From assembly GCF_002005225.1 (NCBI RefSeq), contig NZ_CP019724.1, positions 6,527,501-6,591,500 of the forward strand: 64,000 nucleotides of DNA, given 5' to 3'. The notes beneath the pieces were generated by a model. It was not told where the DNA came from and did no database searches. It worked only from the letters and a program-made list of their open reading frames with translations. A program made the translations under genes and the position numbers. This stretch comes from Streptomyces pactum. Its GTDB lineage: Bacteria; Actinomycetota; Actinomycetes; Streptomycetales; Streptomycetaceae. Positions 33,669 through 42,557 of the stretch are shown piece by piece; within the stretch, counting starts at the first letter, position 1, and the number at the start of each line of letters is the position of its first letter.

Positions 33669-34766
33669 ATGAGCGATCGCACGGTGCTGCACGTGAAGGG
33701 TCGGGTGCTCGTCGGGCCGCGGGACGAGGACGTCCGCGACGAGCTGTGGGTGATCGACGGCCGGATCTCGTACGACCGCCCCGCCGGGGCCGCCGACGTC
33801 CGCACCGTCGAGGGCTGGGCCCTGCCCGGCCTGGTCGACGCGCACTGCCACGTCGGCCTCGACCAGCACGGGGCCGTCCCCGAGGACGTCGCCGAGAAGC
33901 AGGCGCTGACCGACCGCGAGGCGGGCACCCTCCTCATCCGCGACGCGGGCTCCCCCTCCGACACCCGCTGGATCGACGACCGCGAGGACCTCCCGAAGAT
34001 CATCCGGGCCGGCCGGCACATCGCCCGCACCCGGCGCTACATCCGCAACTACGCCTGGGAGGTCGAGCCCGAGGACCTCGTCGCCTACGTCGCCCAGGAG
34101 GCCCGGCGCGGGGACGGGTGGGTGAAGCTGGTCGGCGACTGGATCGACCGCGACCTCGGCGACCTGTCCGCGTGCTGGCCGCGCGGCGCCGTCGAGGCGG
34201 CGATCGCGGAGGCCCACCGGCTGGGCGCCCGCGTCACCGCGCACTGCTTCGCCGAGGACTCCCTGCGCGACCTGGTCGAGGCCGGCATCGACTGCGTCGA
34301 ACACGCCACGGGCCTGACGGACGACACCATCCCGCTCTTCGCCGAGCGGGGCGTCGCCATCGTGCCCACCCTCGTCAACATCGCCACCTTCCCGGCGCTC
34401 GCCGACGGCGGCGAGTCCAGGTTCCCGCGCTGGTCGGCCCATATGCGCCGGCTCCACGAACGCCGCTACGACACCGTGCGCGACGCCTACGACGCCGGCG
34501 TCCCGGTCTTCGTCGGCACCGACGCGGGCGGCTCCCTGGCCCACGGCCTGGCGGCGGCGGAGGTCGCGGAGCTGGTCACCGCAGGCATCCCGCCCGTCGA
34601 GGCCCTCGCCGCGACCACCTGGGCCGCCCGGCGGTGGCTCGGACGTCCCGGCCTGGACGAGGGCGCACCGGCGGACCTCGTGGTGTTCGACGCGGACCCG
34701 CGCGCGGACGTGCGCGCGCTCGCCGCTCCGCGCCGGGTGGTGCTGAACGGGCGGGTCGTCGGTTGA
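33669..34766 (+). CDS. Metal-dependent amidohydrolase
   Basis: This 365-aa enzyme of the amidohydrolase superfamily has the first metal-binding HxH in VDAHCHVG (about residue 57), a possible carbamylated Lys in WVKLVGDW, His ligands in TAHCF and VEHATG, and the Asp in FVGTDAGG (about residue 280). A beta-sandwich at both ends (N-terminal LHVKGRVLVG and C-terminal ADLVVFDADPR) completes the imidazolonepropionase/prolidase-like architecture. The substrate is unknown. It may share a transcript with the small membrane protein upstream. Confidence 0.9.
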   Translation: MSDRTVLHVKGRVLVGPRDEDVRDELWVIDGRISYDRPAGAADVRTVEGWALPGLVDAHCHVGLDQHGAVPEDVAEKQALTDREAGTLLIRDAGSPSDTRWIDDREDLPKIIRAGRHIARTRRYIRNYAWEVEPEDLVAYVAQEARRGDGWVKLVGDWIDRDLGDLSACWPRGAVEAAIAEAHRLGARVTAHCFAEDSLRDLVEAGIDCVEHATGLTDDTIPLFAERGVAIVPTLVNIATFPALADGGESRFPRWSAHMRRLHERRYDTVRDAYDAGVPVFVGTDAGGSLAHGLAAAEVAELVTAGIPPVEALAATTWAARRWLGRPGLDEGAPADLVVFDADPRADVRALAAPRRVVLNGRVVG

Positions 34767-35157
34767 CCGACAGGGGGGCCGCCGGGGAGCACCCGCGCCG
34801 TGACATGCGAAAGGACGGGCGGAAACCGGATCGGGGGAGCGAGGGGGGGGCGCCGACCGGGGGAACGAGGGCGGCCGGCCGCGGGAAGTGCGGTCGGCCG
34901 TCGGCCCGGGGCGGCCGCGACCGCGCTGTCCCCGGTGGCGGCCGCGGCCGCGGGGTTCCCCGCCGACCGTCTCCCCTCCTCCCGGGCCGCGGGCACGGCT
35001 GACGAGCGGGCCGGGCGGGTGGCCCGGACGGGTGGGGCCGGCGCGGGCGCGGGCCGGGCCGGGCGGGCACACGCGGGACCGAGTGGCGAAGACACCGGAG
35101 GGCTCAAGCGATCGGGACCGACCCGGCGGTGCCCGGCCCCCCGTCGGACCGTGAGCC
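34767..35157. other. Gene-free G-rich region between convergent genes
   Basis: No credible gene lies here; open frames are shadows of GC composition. The plus strand is strongly G-rich, with runs such as GAGGGGGGGG near 34840 and a stretch at 35045-35067 with five GGG runs spaced 1-3 nt (GGGCGCGGG CC GGG CC GGG C GGG), a G-quadruplex candidate. The region separates the amidohydrolase gene from cobC, and some of it presumably terminates transcription. No clean hairpin terminator was found. Confidence 0.5.
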
Positions 35158-36246
35158 TCAGACCGTTCCCGCCGCCGCCCGCCCCAGCGCCCGCAGGAAG
35201 CCGTCCGTCGTCGCCCGGTCCCGTACCGCCAGCCGCAGCCACTCCTCGCCCAGACCCGGGAACGTGTCCCCGCGCCGTACCGCGTACCCGAGGTCGCGCA
35301 GCCGGTGGCGTACGGCGGCGGCGTGCGGCAGGCGGACGAGGACGAAGGGGCCCTCGGCGGGGCCGGCGACGCGCAGTCCGGCGCCGGCGAACCGCGCCAG
35401 TCCGGCGACGAGATGGGCCCGGTCCGCGGCGATGCGGTGGGCCGCGTGGGCGGCCTCCGCCAGCGCCCGCGGCGCCACGCACGCCTCGGCGGCCGCCAGC
35501 GCGGGCGTGGACACGGGCCACAGCGGCTGGGCGCGCTCCAGTTCCGCGATCGTCTCCGGGGCCGCCAGCACGTAACCGACGCGCAGCCCGGCCAGCCCCC
35601 ACGTCTTGGTGAGGCTGCGCAGGACGACCAGCCCCGGTACGTCCGTCCGCCCGGCCAGCGCCTCCCGCTCGCCCGGTACCGCGTCCATGAAGGCCTCGTC
35701 CACGACCAGCGTGCGCCCGGGGCGCGCCAGTTCCGTGAGCGCGGCCGCCGGGTGCAGCACCGAGGTGGGGTTCGTCGGGTTGCCGAGCACCACCAGGTCG
35801 GCGTCCTCCGGGACGGCCGCCGGGTCCAGCCGGAAGCCGTCCGCCTCCCGCAGCAGCACCCGGTCGACCGGGTGCCCCGCGTCCCGCAGCGCCGCCTCCG
35901 GCTCGGTGAACTGCGGGTGCACCACGACCGGCCGGCACACCTTCAGCGCCCGCGCCAGCAGCACGAACGCCTCCGCCGCGCCCGCCGTCAGCAGCACCCG
36001 CTCCACCGGCAGGCCGTGCCGCGCCGCCACCGCCGCCCGCGCGGCCCGCCCGTCCGGGTAGGCCGCGAGGGAGCCGAGCGAGGCGGCGACGTGCTCGCGC
36101 AACCAGGCCGGGGGCGTGTCCGCTCGGACGTTCACCGCGAGGTCCACCAGCGCCGAGCCGTCGTCGCGGACCTCGGCGTCCCCGTGATGCCGCAGGTCGG
36201 GGCCGTGCCCCCCGGCCTCAGTGTGCATGGGAGTGTGCGTGTCCAT
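35158..36246 (-). CDS. cobC: Threonine-phosphate decarboxylase-like aminotransferase
   Basis: This 362-aa class I/II PLP enzyme makes or handles the aminopropanol arm of cobalamin (CobC, or CobD in Salmonella). The start HGDAEVRDD resembles CobC, NPTNPTSV binds the substrate, DEAFMDAVPG carries the PLP Asp and VLRSLTKTWGLAGLRVGY the Schiff-base Lys. It is the last gene of the cobM-led operon. Its start region overlaps the His-rich end of cbiX by 29 nt in another frame; ATG 36228 is an alternative start with shorter overlap. Confidence 0.88.
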   Translation of the reverse strand: MDTHTPMHTEAGGHGPDLRHHGDAEVRDDGSALVDLAVNVRADTPPAWLREHVAASLGSLAAYPDGRAARAAVAARHGLPVERVLLTAGAAEAFVLLARALKVCRPVVVHPQFTEPEAALRDAGHPVDRVLLREADGFRLDPAAVPEDADLVVLGNPTNPTSVLHPAAALTELARPGRTLVVDEAFMDAVPGEREALAGRTDVPGLVVLRSLTKTWGLAGLRVGYVLAAPETIAELERAQPLWPVSTPALAAAEACVAPRALAEAAHAAHRIAADRAHLVAGLARFAGAGLRVAGPAEGPFVLVRLPHAAAVRHRLRDLGYAVRRGDTFPGLGEEWLRLAVRDRATTDGFLRALGRAAAGTV

Positions 36247-37135
36247 GCCCGTGATGGTGCCCGTGGTGGTGATCGCCGTCGTCGTCGGGGTGGAAGTGCG
36301 GCTGCTGCGGCAGCCCCACCTTGTCCTCGAAGCCGGGCAGCGCGATCCGGTACACGCACGAGTCGCAGTTCATCCGGAGATCGCCCTTGACGGCCTCCTC
36401 GTACCGCTCCCACACCAGGTCGAGCAGCTCCGGCTCGGGCCCGATGACGTCCGCCGACCGCACCCCGGTCTCCGGATGCGCCGCCGCCCACTCCTCGGTC
36501 TGGTGCCGGACGCGGTCCGGGAGGATGCCGGTGAACAGGAAGTACGGCAGGACCACCACCCGCCGCGCCCCCAGCCGCACGCACCGGTCCAGGCCGCCCG
36601 GCACGTCCGGCTTCGCCAGCGACACGAACGCCGTCTCCACGGCCGCGTAACCGCGCCCCTCCCACAGCAGCCGCGCCGCCTTGAACACCTCGGCGTTGGC
36701 GTCCGGGTCCGTCGACCCGCGCCCGACCAGCAGCACGGTCACCTCGGAGGGGTCCCAGGACGGGTCGACCGCCTCCGCCAGCCGCCGCTCCAGCACCCGC
36801 AGCAGTGCCGGGTGCGGGCCGAGCGGGCGCCCGTAGGTGTACGTGATGCCGGGGTGCCGCTCCTTCTCGCGGGACAGCGCCGCCGGGATGTCGCCCTTGG
36901 CGTGCCCGGCGGACACCAGCATCAGCGGCACCGCGGCGAACCGGCGCACACCGCGCTCGACCAGTTCGGCGACCGCCTCGCCCAGCGGCGGCGGGGACAG
37001 CTCGATGAAGCCGCCCGCGACGGGCAGTGCGGGGTGGCGGCGGCCCAGTTCGCGCACGAAGTCGCGGAAGGCCTCGGCTCCGGCCTCGTCCCGGGTGCCG
37101 TGTCCGGCGATGAGCAGGGCGGGCGGGGTCGTCAC
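36218..37135 (-). CDS. cbiX: Sirohydrochlorin chelatase, CbiX family, with His-rich tail
   Basis: This 305-aa chelatase has two tandem CbiX repeats: LLIAGHGTRDEAGAEAF at residues 7-23 and VLLVGRGSTDPDANAEV at about 132-148. The metal-binding His is in AGHGTR and a second in SAGHAKGD. A CxxC (NCDSC, about residue 255) may hold an Fe-S cluster as in long CbiX proteins. It ends with a run of about 15 His residues, a likely cobalt or nickel store. It inserts metal into sirohydrochlorin in the early-insertion B12 route or for siroheme. ATG 37135 overlaps the cobH stop. Confidence 0.9.
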   Translation of the reverse strand: MTTPPALLIAGHGTRDEAGAEAFRDFVRELGRRHPALPVAGGFIELSPPPLGEAVAELVERGVRRFAAVPLMLVSAGHAKGDIPAALSREKERHPGITYTYGRPLGPHPALLRVLERRLAEAVDPSWDPSEVTVLLVGRGSTDPDANAEVFKAARLLWEGRGYAAVETAFVSLAKPDVPGGLDRCVRLGARRVVVLPYFLFTGILPDRVRHQTEEWAAAHPETGVRSADVIGPEPELLDLVWERYEEAVKGDLRMNCDSCVYRIALPGFEDKVGLPQQPHFHPDDDGDHHHGHHHGHGHAHSHAH

Positions 37136-37845
37136 AGGTTCTCCTCGGGTTTCTGGGACACGGCGTTCTCGGACACGGCGTCGTCCTCGTACACGGCGTG
37201 GTTCTCGGGCACGGCGTGGTTCTCGGGCACGGCGTGGTTCTCGGGCACGGCGTGGTTCTCGGGCACGGCGTGGTTCTCGGGGTGGTGGTACAGCAGGGCG
37301 TTCAGCGCGGCCGCGGCCACCGCCGACCCGCCCTTCTCGGACACGTTGCTCACGGCGGGCAGCCCGCTCTCCCGCAGCGCGGCCTTGGACTCGGCCGCCC
37401 CGACGAAGCCGACGGGCAGCCCGACGACGAGCGCGGGGGAGGCGTCCAGGGTGAGCAGCTCCTCCAGGGCGGTCGGCGCACAGCCGATCACCCAGAGCGC
37501 ACCGGGCCCGACCTGCTCGTAGGCGAGCCGCACGGCGTGCGCCGAACGCGTCAGCCCGGGACCGGCGACGGCGTCCTTCAGCCGGCAGACGGTCGGCCGC
37601 CGGGTGATCCCGGCCGCGACCATCTCCACGTCCACGACGACCGGCGCCCCGGCGTGCAGCGCGGCATGCGCCGCCGCCAGCTCGTCCTCGTCCATGACGA
37701 GGTCGGACGCGTACTCCAGGTCGGCGGCGGAGTGGATGACCCGCTCCACCACCGCCCGGGTCAGCGGCGGGAAGCGCGAGGTGTCCAGCCGGGCGCGCAG
37801 CCGCCGGAAGGACTCCTGCTCGATGGGGTGCACGACACGGCTCAC
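37132..37845 (-). CDS. cobH: Precorrin-8X methylmutase with C-terminal PENHAV repeats
   Basis: This 237-aa enzyme moves the methyl group from C11 to C12 to yield hydrogenobyrinate. The CobH/CbiC family features are HPIEQESFRRL at the N-terminus, SAADLEYASDLV with the catalytic His nearby (ERVIHS), and GLPVGFVGAAESK. The catalytic fold ends near residue 190, after which five copies of PENHAV and a Glu/Val-rich tail (YEDDAVSENAV) follow. The tail is not part of the usual family. GTG 37845 overlaps the cobJ stop (GTGA). Confidence 0.93.
   Translation of the reverse strand: MSRVVHPIEQESFRRLRARLDTSRFPPLTRAVVERVIHSAADLEYASDLVMDEDELAAAHAALHAGAPVVVDVEMVAAGITRRPTVCRLKDAVAGPGLTRSAHAVRLAYEQVGPGALWVIGCAPTALEELLTLDASPALVVGLPVGFVGAAESKAALRESGLPAVSNVSEKGGSAVAAAALNALLYHHPENHAVPENHAVPENHAVPENHAVPENHAVYEDDAVSENAVSQKPEENL
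37192..37281. repeat. Five 18-bp in-frame repeats within cobH
   Basis: Five perfect or near-perfect 18-bp units (CACGGCGTGGTTCTCGGG on the plus strand) run from 37192, 37210, 37228, 37246 and 37264. The unit is a multiple of three and encodes PENHAV on the minus strand. Two degenerate units continue to about 37160. It is a coding minisatellite that could change copy number without frameshift. Confidence 0.95.
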
Positions 37846-39524
37846 TTCGGCTCCTCCTGCCAGCGGTAGCCGCGCGGCGTCACCATGCGCCCGGCGATTT
37901 GACGGGTCGCGGTGTTGCCCACCGTCACGACCGTCATCATGTCGACCGTCGCCGGGTCGAGAGCGGCGAGCGTGGTCAGGCGGCTGGACTCGTCGGCCCG
38001 CGACGCGTTGCGTACGACCCCGACCGGCGTCGCCGGCTCCCGGTGCTCCGCGAGGATCGCCAGCGCCTTGGGCAACTGCCAGTCGCGGCCTTGGCTGCGC
38101 GGGTTGTAGAACGTCACGACGATGTCCGCCTCGGCCGCCGCCCGCACCCGGCGCTCGATGACCTCCCACGGCGTGTGCAGGTCGGACAGGCTGATCGACA
38201 CGTGGTCGTGGCCGAGCGGTGCCCCCAGGATCGCGCCGGCCGCCAGGGCCGCCGTCACCCCGGGCACGCCGACCACGTCGATGTCGTCGGACGCCTCCGC
38301 CAGCGCGGGGGAGGCCATCGCGTACACCCCCGCGTCCCCGCTGCCGATGAGCGCGACGGCGTGTCCGCGCCGGGCCTCCTCGACCGCGGTCCGCGCGCGC
38401 TCCTCCTCCGCGCCGAGCCCCGACTCCAGGACCCGTGTGCCCGGCCGCAGCAGGTCGCGGATCTGGTCGACGTACTGGTCGAGACCGACCAGCACCGAGG
38501 CCCGCCGCAGCTCCGCCCGCGCGCGCGGCGTGACCAGGTCCCGGGCGCCCGGCCCGAGCCCGACCACCGCGAGCCGCCCGCGCCCCGGCCGCCGCACGAC
38601 GGCACACGTCGCCATCGCGGGACGCGCCGCCGACTTGCGCTTGGGCACGAGGAGTTCACCGCCGCGCACGAGCGCCGCCGCCTCCGCGACCGACGGGGTG
38701 CCCACGGCCGCGAGCGGGGCGTCCGAGGGGTTGGGCACCGCGACGTCCGCCAGCTCCCCGGCGGAGTACGTCACGAGGGGCACGCCGAGCCGCTCGGCCG
38801 CCCCGACGATGCCGGGCTCCTCGGCCTTGGCGTCCACGGTGGCCAGCTCGGCGACCGACGCGGCGGACAGCCCGGCGTCCCGCAGGGCCCCCTCCACCAG
38901 CCCGAGCACCTCGTCGAGCGGCGCGCCCCTGGAGGCGCCGACGCCGACGACCAGGGACGGCGGACGCAGCACGGCCTCACGTTCGGCCGGCTCCACCAGG
39001 CGGTCGGTCAGCCGTACCGTGTACGCCCCTTCCCCGGTGACGGGCAGCGGCGGCAGCGGCCAGCTCACCTCCGCCCGCAGCGCCACCGGCTCGCCGTCCA
39101 GCAGGGCCCGCGAGACCCCGGCGACATCGCCCTCCACGGGCAGCCCGAGCGTGTCCAGGCCGGCCAGGCCCACGGCGTCCGTCGCCGTCGTCACCACCGG
39201 CTCGGCTCCCAGCACCCCACCGACCGCGAGGGCGAGGTCGTTGGCGCCGCCCCCGTGGCCGCCGACCAGCGACACGGCGAACCGCCCGCCCTCGTCGACG
39301 CAGACCACACCGGGATCGGTCCGCTTGTCGTCCAGCAGCGGCGCGACGAGCCGTACCACGGCCCCCGTGGCGAGGAAGCAGACGAGCTGCTCGCACTCGG
39401 CGAACGCGGTCCGCACGGCGTCCGCGACGGGACCCTCGTACACGCGCGTGCGGTCGGGCCACGCCGTGGCCAGCCGGTCCCGCGCGGCCGCTCCCGCCGC
39501 GGTGGCGGAAATGAGGCCGATCAA
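37842..39524 (-). CDS. cobJ: CbiG-CobJ fusion (precorrin-3B C17-methyltransferase)
   Basis: This 560-aa bifunctional B12 enzyme has an N-terminal CbiG part (residues 1-290) with GHGGGANDLAL and SLVGGH. In the anaerobic route CbiG opens the delta-lactone of cobalt-precorrin-5A. The CobJ methyltransferase starts near residue 318 (RLAVVGLGPGARDLVTP) with GSGDAGVYAMASP and TFYNPRSQGRD for SAM and substrate binding. TTG 39524 was selected because AAGGAG lies 8 nt upstream and it overlaps the cobL stop (TTGA). The upstream frame is a shadow of cobL. Confidence 0.92.
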   Translation of the reverse strand: MIGLISATAAGAAARDRLATAWPDRTRVYEGPVADAVRTAFAECEQLVCFLATGAVVRLVAPLLDDKRTDPGVVCVDEGGRFAVSLVGGHGGGANDLALAVGGVLGAEPVVTTATDAVGLAGLDTLGLPVEGDVAGVSRALLDGEPVALRAEVSWPLPPLPVTGEGAYTVRLTDRLVEPAEREAVLRPPSLVVGVGASRGAPLDEVLGLVEGALRDAGLSAASVAELATVDAKAEEPGIVGAAERLGVPLVTYSAGELADVAVPNPSDAPLAAVGTPSVAEAAALVRGGELLVPKRKSAARPAMATCAVVRRPGRGRLAVVGLGPGARDLVTPRARAELRRASVLVGLDQYVDQIRDLLRPGTRVLESGLGAEEERARTAVEEARRGHAVALIGSGDAGVYAMASPALAEASDDIDVVGVPGVTAALAAGAILGAPLGHDHVSISLSDLHTPWEVIERRVRAAAEADIVVTFYNPRSQGRDWQLPKALAILAEHREPATPVGVVRNASRADESSRLTTLAALDPATVDMMTVVTVGNTATRQIAGRMVTPRGYRWQEEPK

Positions 39525-40873
39525 GGGGCAACTCCTTCGGTACGGCTGTGCGGCCTCACGCCCCACAGCAGGAAGACGGGATTGGTGGCCGCGAGCCGGG
39601 TCACGTCTCCCGGCAGCGGCGCGAGCCGGGACGACTGCAGCAGCACCCCGTCGCACTCCAGCCCGGCGTCGAGCAGCGCCTGACGGGCCGCCGGCACCCG
39701 GTCCAGCGCGGCCATGGCGACGACCACGGTGCGCCGCGCCCGGCGCGCGCACCCCGCGACGATCGCGGGCAGTTCGCGCCCGCCACCGCCGACGAACACG
39801 GCGTCGGGGTCCTCGCCCAGGTCGGACAGCGCCGTGGGCGCCGCCCCCTGCACCACCCGCACGTCGACGCCGTGCGCGGCGGCGTTGGCGCGGACGCGCT
39901 CGACACCGTCCGGCGTCTTCTCGACGGCGGTGACGGCGGCGCCCAGCCGCGCGCACTCCACGGCCACGGACCCGGAGCCCGCCCCGACGTCCCACACCAG
40001 GTCACCGGGGCGGGGCCCGAGCCGGGCCAGCGCCAGCGCCCGCACCTCGAACTTCGTGATCATCGAGTCGCGGTGCGTGAACTCGGCCTCGTCCAGCGCC
40101 CATCCGGCCCACTCGTCCGGCTCGCGGCGTCCGGCCCGTCCGTCGGGTCCGCTCGCCGTGGCCGACCGGGCCGGCTCGCCACGCGGGTCATGTCCGGCCG
40201 GCCCGGCGGAGAGGGCACGCCCCGCCCGCCCGGGACGCGGTCCGGCGATCGTCCGCACCGGCCCCAGCGCCCGCGCCTCGTCCAGGCACAGCACCACGCT
40301 CACCGCCGCCCCCCAGTCCCGGACGGCGGCCTCGGCGGGCGTGACCCGCTCCACGCGCTCCTCGGCGGAGCCCAGCGCGGACGCGACGACGAGGACCCTC
40401 GGCCCGTCCCCCAGCGCGGCCCCCAGTTCCGCCGGCCCCGCCCCGGGCCCCGTCAGCACGGCGACCTTCGGGTGCGCCCGGCACAGGTTCACCGCGGTCC
40501 GCAGGTCCCGCCCGTGCGCGCTGGCCACCACGGCGTCGTCCCACGGCAGCCCGGCCCGCGCGAAGGCGGCGGCGACGGAGGAGACGCCGGGCCGGACGTC
40601 GAGCCGCCGAGGCCCGAACCGCTCGGCCAGCACCCGCACGATCCCGAAGAACCCCGGGTCACCGGAGGCCAGTACGACCACCCGCCGCTGCTCGGCGACG
40701 TACTCCGCGACCGTGTCGAGGGCGGGCGCCAACGCCCCGAGGACGATCCGCTCGGCCCCCCGGGGCAGCCGTACGGCGTCCAGGTGGCGCCGTCCGCCGA
40801 CGACCAGCTCGGCACCGGCGGCGACGTCCTCGGCAGGCGGCGTCCCGGCCCCCATGCCCACCACCGTGATCAC
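39521..40873 (-). CDS. cobL: Precorrin-6Y C5,15-methyltransferase (decarboxylating)
   Basis: This 450-aa two-domain enzyme has an N-terminal CbiE-type domain (1-200; ITVVGMGAG, ASGDPGFFG) and a C-terminal CbiT-type domain (about 235-440; VWDVGAGSGSVAVE binds SAM). It methylates C5 and C15 and decarboxylates the C12 acetate. A linker at about 205-245 is rich in Gly/Arg/Pro and is longer than usual. GTG 40873 overlaps the cobM stop (GTGA). The frame continues upstream as a shadow of cobM. Confidence 0.95.
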   Translation of the reverse strand: MITVVGMGAGTPPAEDVAAGAELVVGGRRHLDAVRLPRGAERIVLGALAPALDTVAEYVAEQRRVVVLASGDPGFFGIVRVLAERFGPRRLDVRPGVSSVAAAFARAGLPWDDAVVASAHGRDLRTAVNLCRAHPKVAVLTGPGAGPAELGAALGDGPRVLVVASALGSAEERVERVTPAEAAVRDWGAAVSVVLCLDEARALGPVRTIAGPRPGRAGRALSAGPAGHDPRGEPARSATASGPDGRAGRREPDEWAGWALDEAEFTHRDSMITKFEVRALALARLGPRPGDLVWDVGAGSGSVAVECARLGAAVTAVEKTPDGVERVRANAAAHGVDVRVVQGAAPTALSDLGEDPDAVFVGGGGRELPAIVAGCARRARRTVVVAMAALDRVPAARQALLDAGLECDGVLLQSSRLAPLPGDVTRLAATNPVFLLWGVRPHSRTEGVAP

Positions 40874-41742
40874 GTGCTCGCACCCCGCGTGCGCAGCTCC
40901 CGGCGCGCCTTCGGGTCGGCCTTGCGATAGCCGTGGAAGTGCCCCGGGTGGTACAGGTGCGAACGGGTGCCGTGCGCGTCGAGGGCCGGGCCGACCAGGA
41001 AGAGGGTGTGCTTCCAGAGCTTGTGCTCCTTGACCGTCTCCTCCAGCGTGGCGATCGTGCACCTCACGACCAGCTCCTCCGGCCAGGTGGCCTGGTAGGC
41101 GACGACGACCGGCGTCTCGGTCGGGTAGCCGCCCTCCAGCAGCTCCCGCACCAGTTGGCCGCTGCGGGCCGCCGACAGGAAGATCGCCATGGTGGTGCCG
41201 TGCTTCGCGAACTCGCGGACCTCCTCCCCGGGCGGCATCGGCGTCTTGCCGCCGCCGAGCCGGGTCAGCACGACGGACTGCGCGACCTCCGGGATGGTCA
41301 GCTCCCGCCGCGCGAGCGCGGCGACCGCGGAGAAGGCGGAGACGCCCGGCACGATCTCGGTCGCGATGCCGATCTCCGCGCACCGGTCCACCTGCTCCTG
41401 CGTACCGCCCCACAGGGCCGGGTCGCCGGAGTGGATGCGGGCCACCCGCAGCCCCTCCTGGCGGGCCCGCCGGTAGACGGCGACGACTTCCTCCAGCGAC
41501 ATCGTCGCCGAGTCCAGGACCTCCGCGTCCTCGCGGGCGTGCTGGAGGACCTCCGCCTGGACCAGGCTCGCCGCCCAGATCACGACGTCGGCCTCGCCGA
41601 TGGCACGCGCCGCGCGGAAGGTCAGCAGGTCGGCCGCGCCGGGCCCGGCACCGACGAAGGTCACCCTGCCGGCGGGGCCCTCGGCCGCTGAAGCCTCGGA
41701 AGCCACGGAAACCTCGGGAGCCACGGGGGCCTCGGAAGCCAT
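40870..41742 (-). CDS. cobM: Precorrin-4 C11-methyltransferase
   Basis: This 290-aa SAM methyltransferase has VTFVGAGPGAADLLT, IHSGDPALWGG and IVPGVSAFSAVAALARREL in the standard order of the family, which methylates C11. An N-terminal 20-residue tail made of repeated Ala/Ser/Glu/Val (SEAPVAPEVSVASEA) precedes the domain. ATG 41742 was chosen because AGGAGAGG lies 10 nt upstream. It is the first gene of the second cob operon and probably has its own promoter, in the 86-bp gap facing the divergent ZIP gene (TAAATAT at about 41763). Confidence 0.95.
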   Translation of the reverse strand: MASEAPVAPEVSVASEASAAEGPAGRVTFVGAGPGAADLLTFRAARAIGEADVVIWAASLVQAEVLQHAREDAEVLDSATMSLEEVVAVYRRARQEGLRVARIHSGDPALWGGTQEQVDRCAEIGIATEIVPGVSAFSAVAALARRELTIPEVAQSVVLTRLGGGKTPMPPGEEVREFAKHGTTMAIFLSAARSGQLVRELLEGGYPTETPVVVAYQATWPEELVVRCTIATLEETVKEHKLWKHTLFLVGPALDAHGTRSHLYHPGHFHGYRKADPKARRELRTRGAST

Positions 41743-41828
41743 GGAAATCGGTCCTCTCCTACGCATATTTACTGCGGTTGTCGCTGTCGTGCGCACGGAT
41801 GCGCGCTCGGATCGGATAGCAAGGGCGC

Positions 41829-42557
41829 ATGGCGGTCTTCGTCGCGCTCGGCGCGTTCCTGATGACGCTGGCCGGCGGCTGGACGGCACAGCGCGTGACC
41901 GACCGGCGCCACCTGGTCCTGGGCCTGGCCGGCGGCCTGATGCTGGGCGTGGTCGGCCTCGACCTGCTGCCGGAGGCGCTGGAAGCGGCGGGCGACGAGG
42001 TGTTCGGCGTGCCCGAGGCACTGCTGCTCTTCGTCGCCGGATTCCTGCTCGCGCACATGGTGGAGCGGCTGCTGGCCGCCCGTCGCGCCGCGCACGGCGC
42101 CGACGAGCACGGACAGCGTTCGCCCCAGGTGGGCCTGACGGCCGCCGCCGCGATGGTGGGGCACAGCGCGATGGACGGCGTGGCGATCGGCGCGGCCTTC
42201 CAGGTCGGCGGCGGCATGGGCGTGGCGGTCGCGATGGCCGTGATCGCCCACGACTTCGCGGACGGCTTCAACACCTACACGCTCACCAGCCTGTACGGGA
42301 ACGCCCGCCGCCGCGCGATCGCGATGCTGGTCGCCGATGCCCTGGCTCCCGTGGCCGGGGCCGCGTCCACCCTGTTCTTCACCATCGCGGAGGGCGTACT
42401 CGGCGCGTATCTCGGCCTGTTCGGCGGCGTACTGCTCTACCTCGCCGCCGCCGAGATCCTCCCCGAGGCCCACCACGAGCACCCCGCCCGCTCGACCCTG
42501 CTGTGCACGGTCGCCGGCGCGGCGTTCATCTGGCTGGTGGTGGGCGTCGCCGAATGA
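41829..42557 (+). CDS. ZIP-family divalent metal transporter
   Basis: This 242-aa membrane protein has about eight helices. The ZIP core is clear: GHSAMDGVAIG in helix 4 (about residue 112) and HDFADGFNTYT in helix 5 (about residue 140), whose His/Asp residues bind the metal. It lies alone on the plus strand between cobM and cobI, interrupting the two minus-strand cob operons. ZIP proteins import zinc or other divalent metals, so a cobalt-supply role for corrin chelation is attractive but unproven. No Zur box was found in the 86-bp upstream gap. Confidence 0.88.
   Translation: MAVFVALGAFLMTLAGGWTAQRVTDRRHLVLGLAGGLMLGVVGLDLLPEALEAAGDEVFGVPEALLLFVAGFLLAHMVERLLAARRAAHGADEHGQRSPQVGLTAAAAMVGHSAMDGVAIGAAFQVGGGMGVAVAMAVIAHDFADGFNTYTLTSLYGNARRRAIAMLVADALAPVAGAASTLFFTIAEGVLGAYLGLFGGVLLYLAAAEILPEAHHEHPARSTLLCTVAGAAFIWLVVGVAE

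Noticed and set aside
37192..37281. 18-bp repeats in cobH as a CRISPR array
   Set aside because: The units are contiguous with no spacers and in frame with a protein, so this is a coding minisatellite.
41743..41828. A Zur box between cobM and the ZIP gene
   Set aside because: No TGAAAATGATTTTCA-like palindrome is present in the 86-bp gap; only AT-rich TAAATAT was found.
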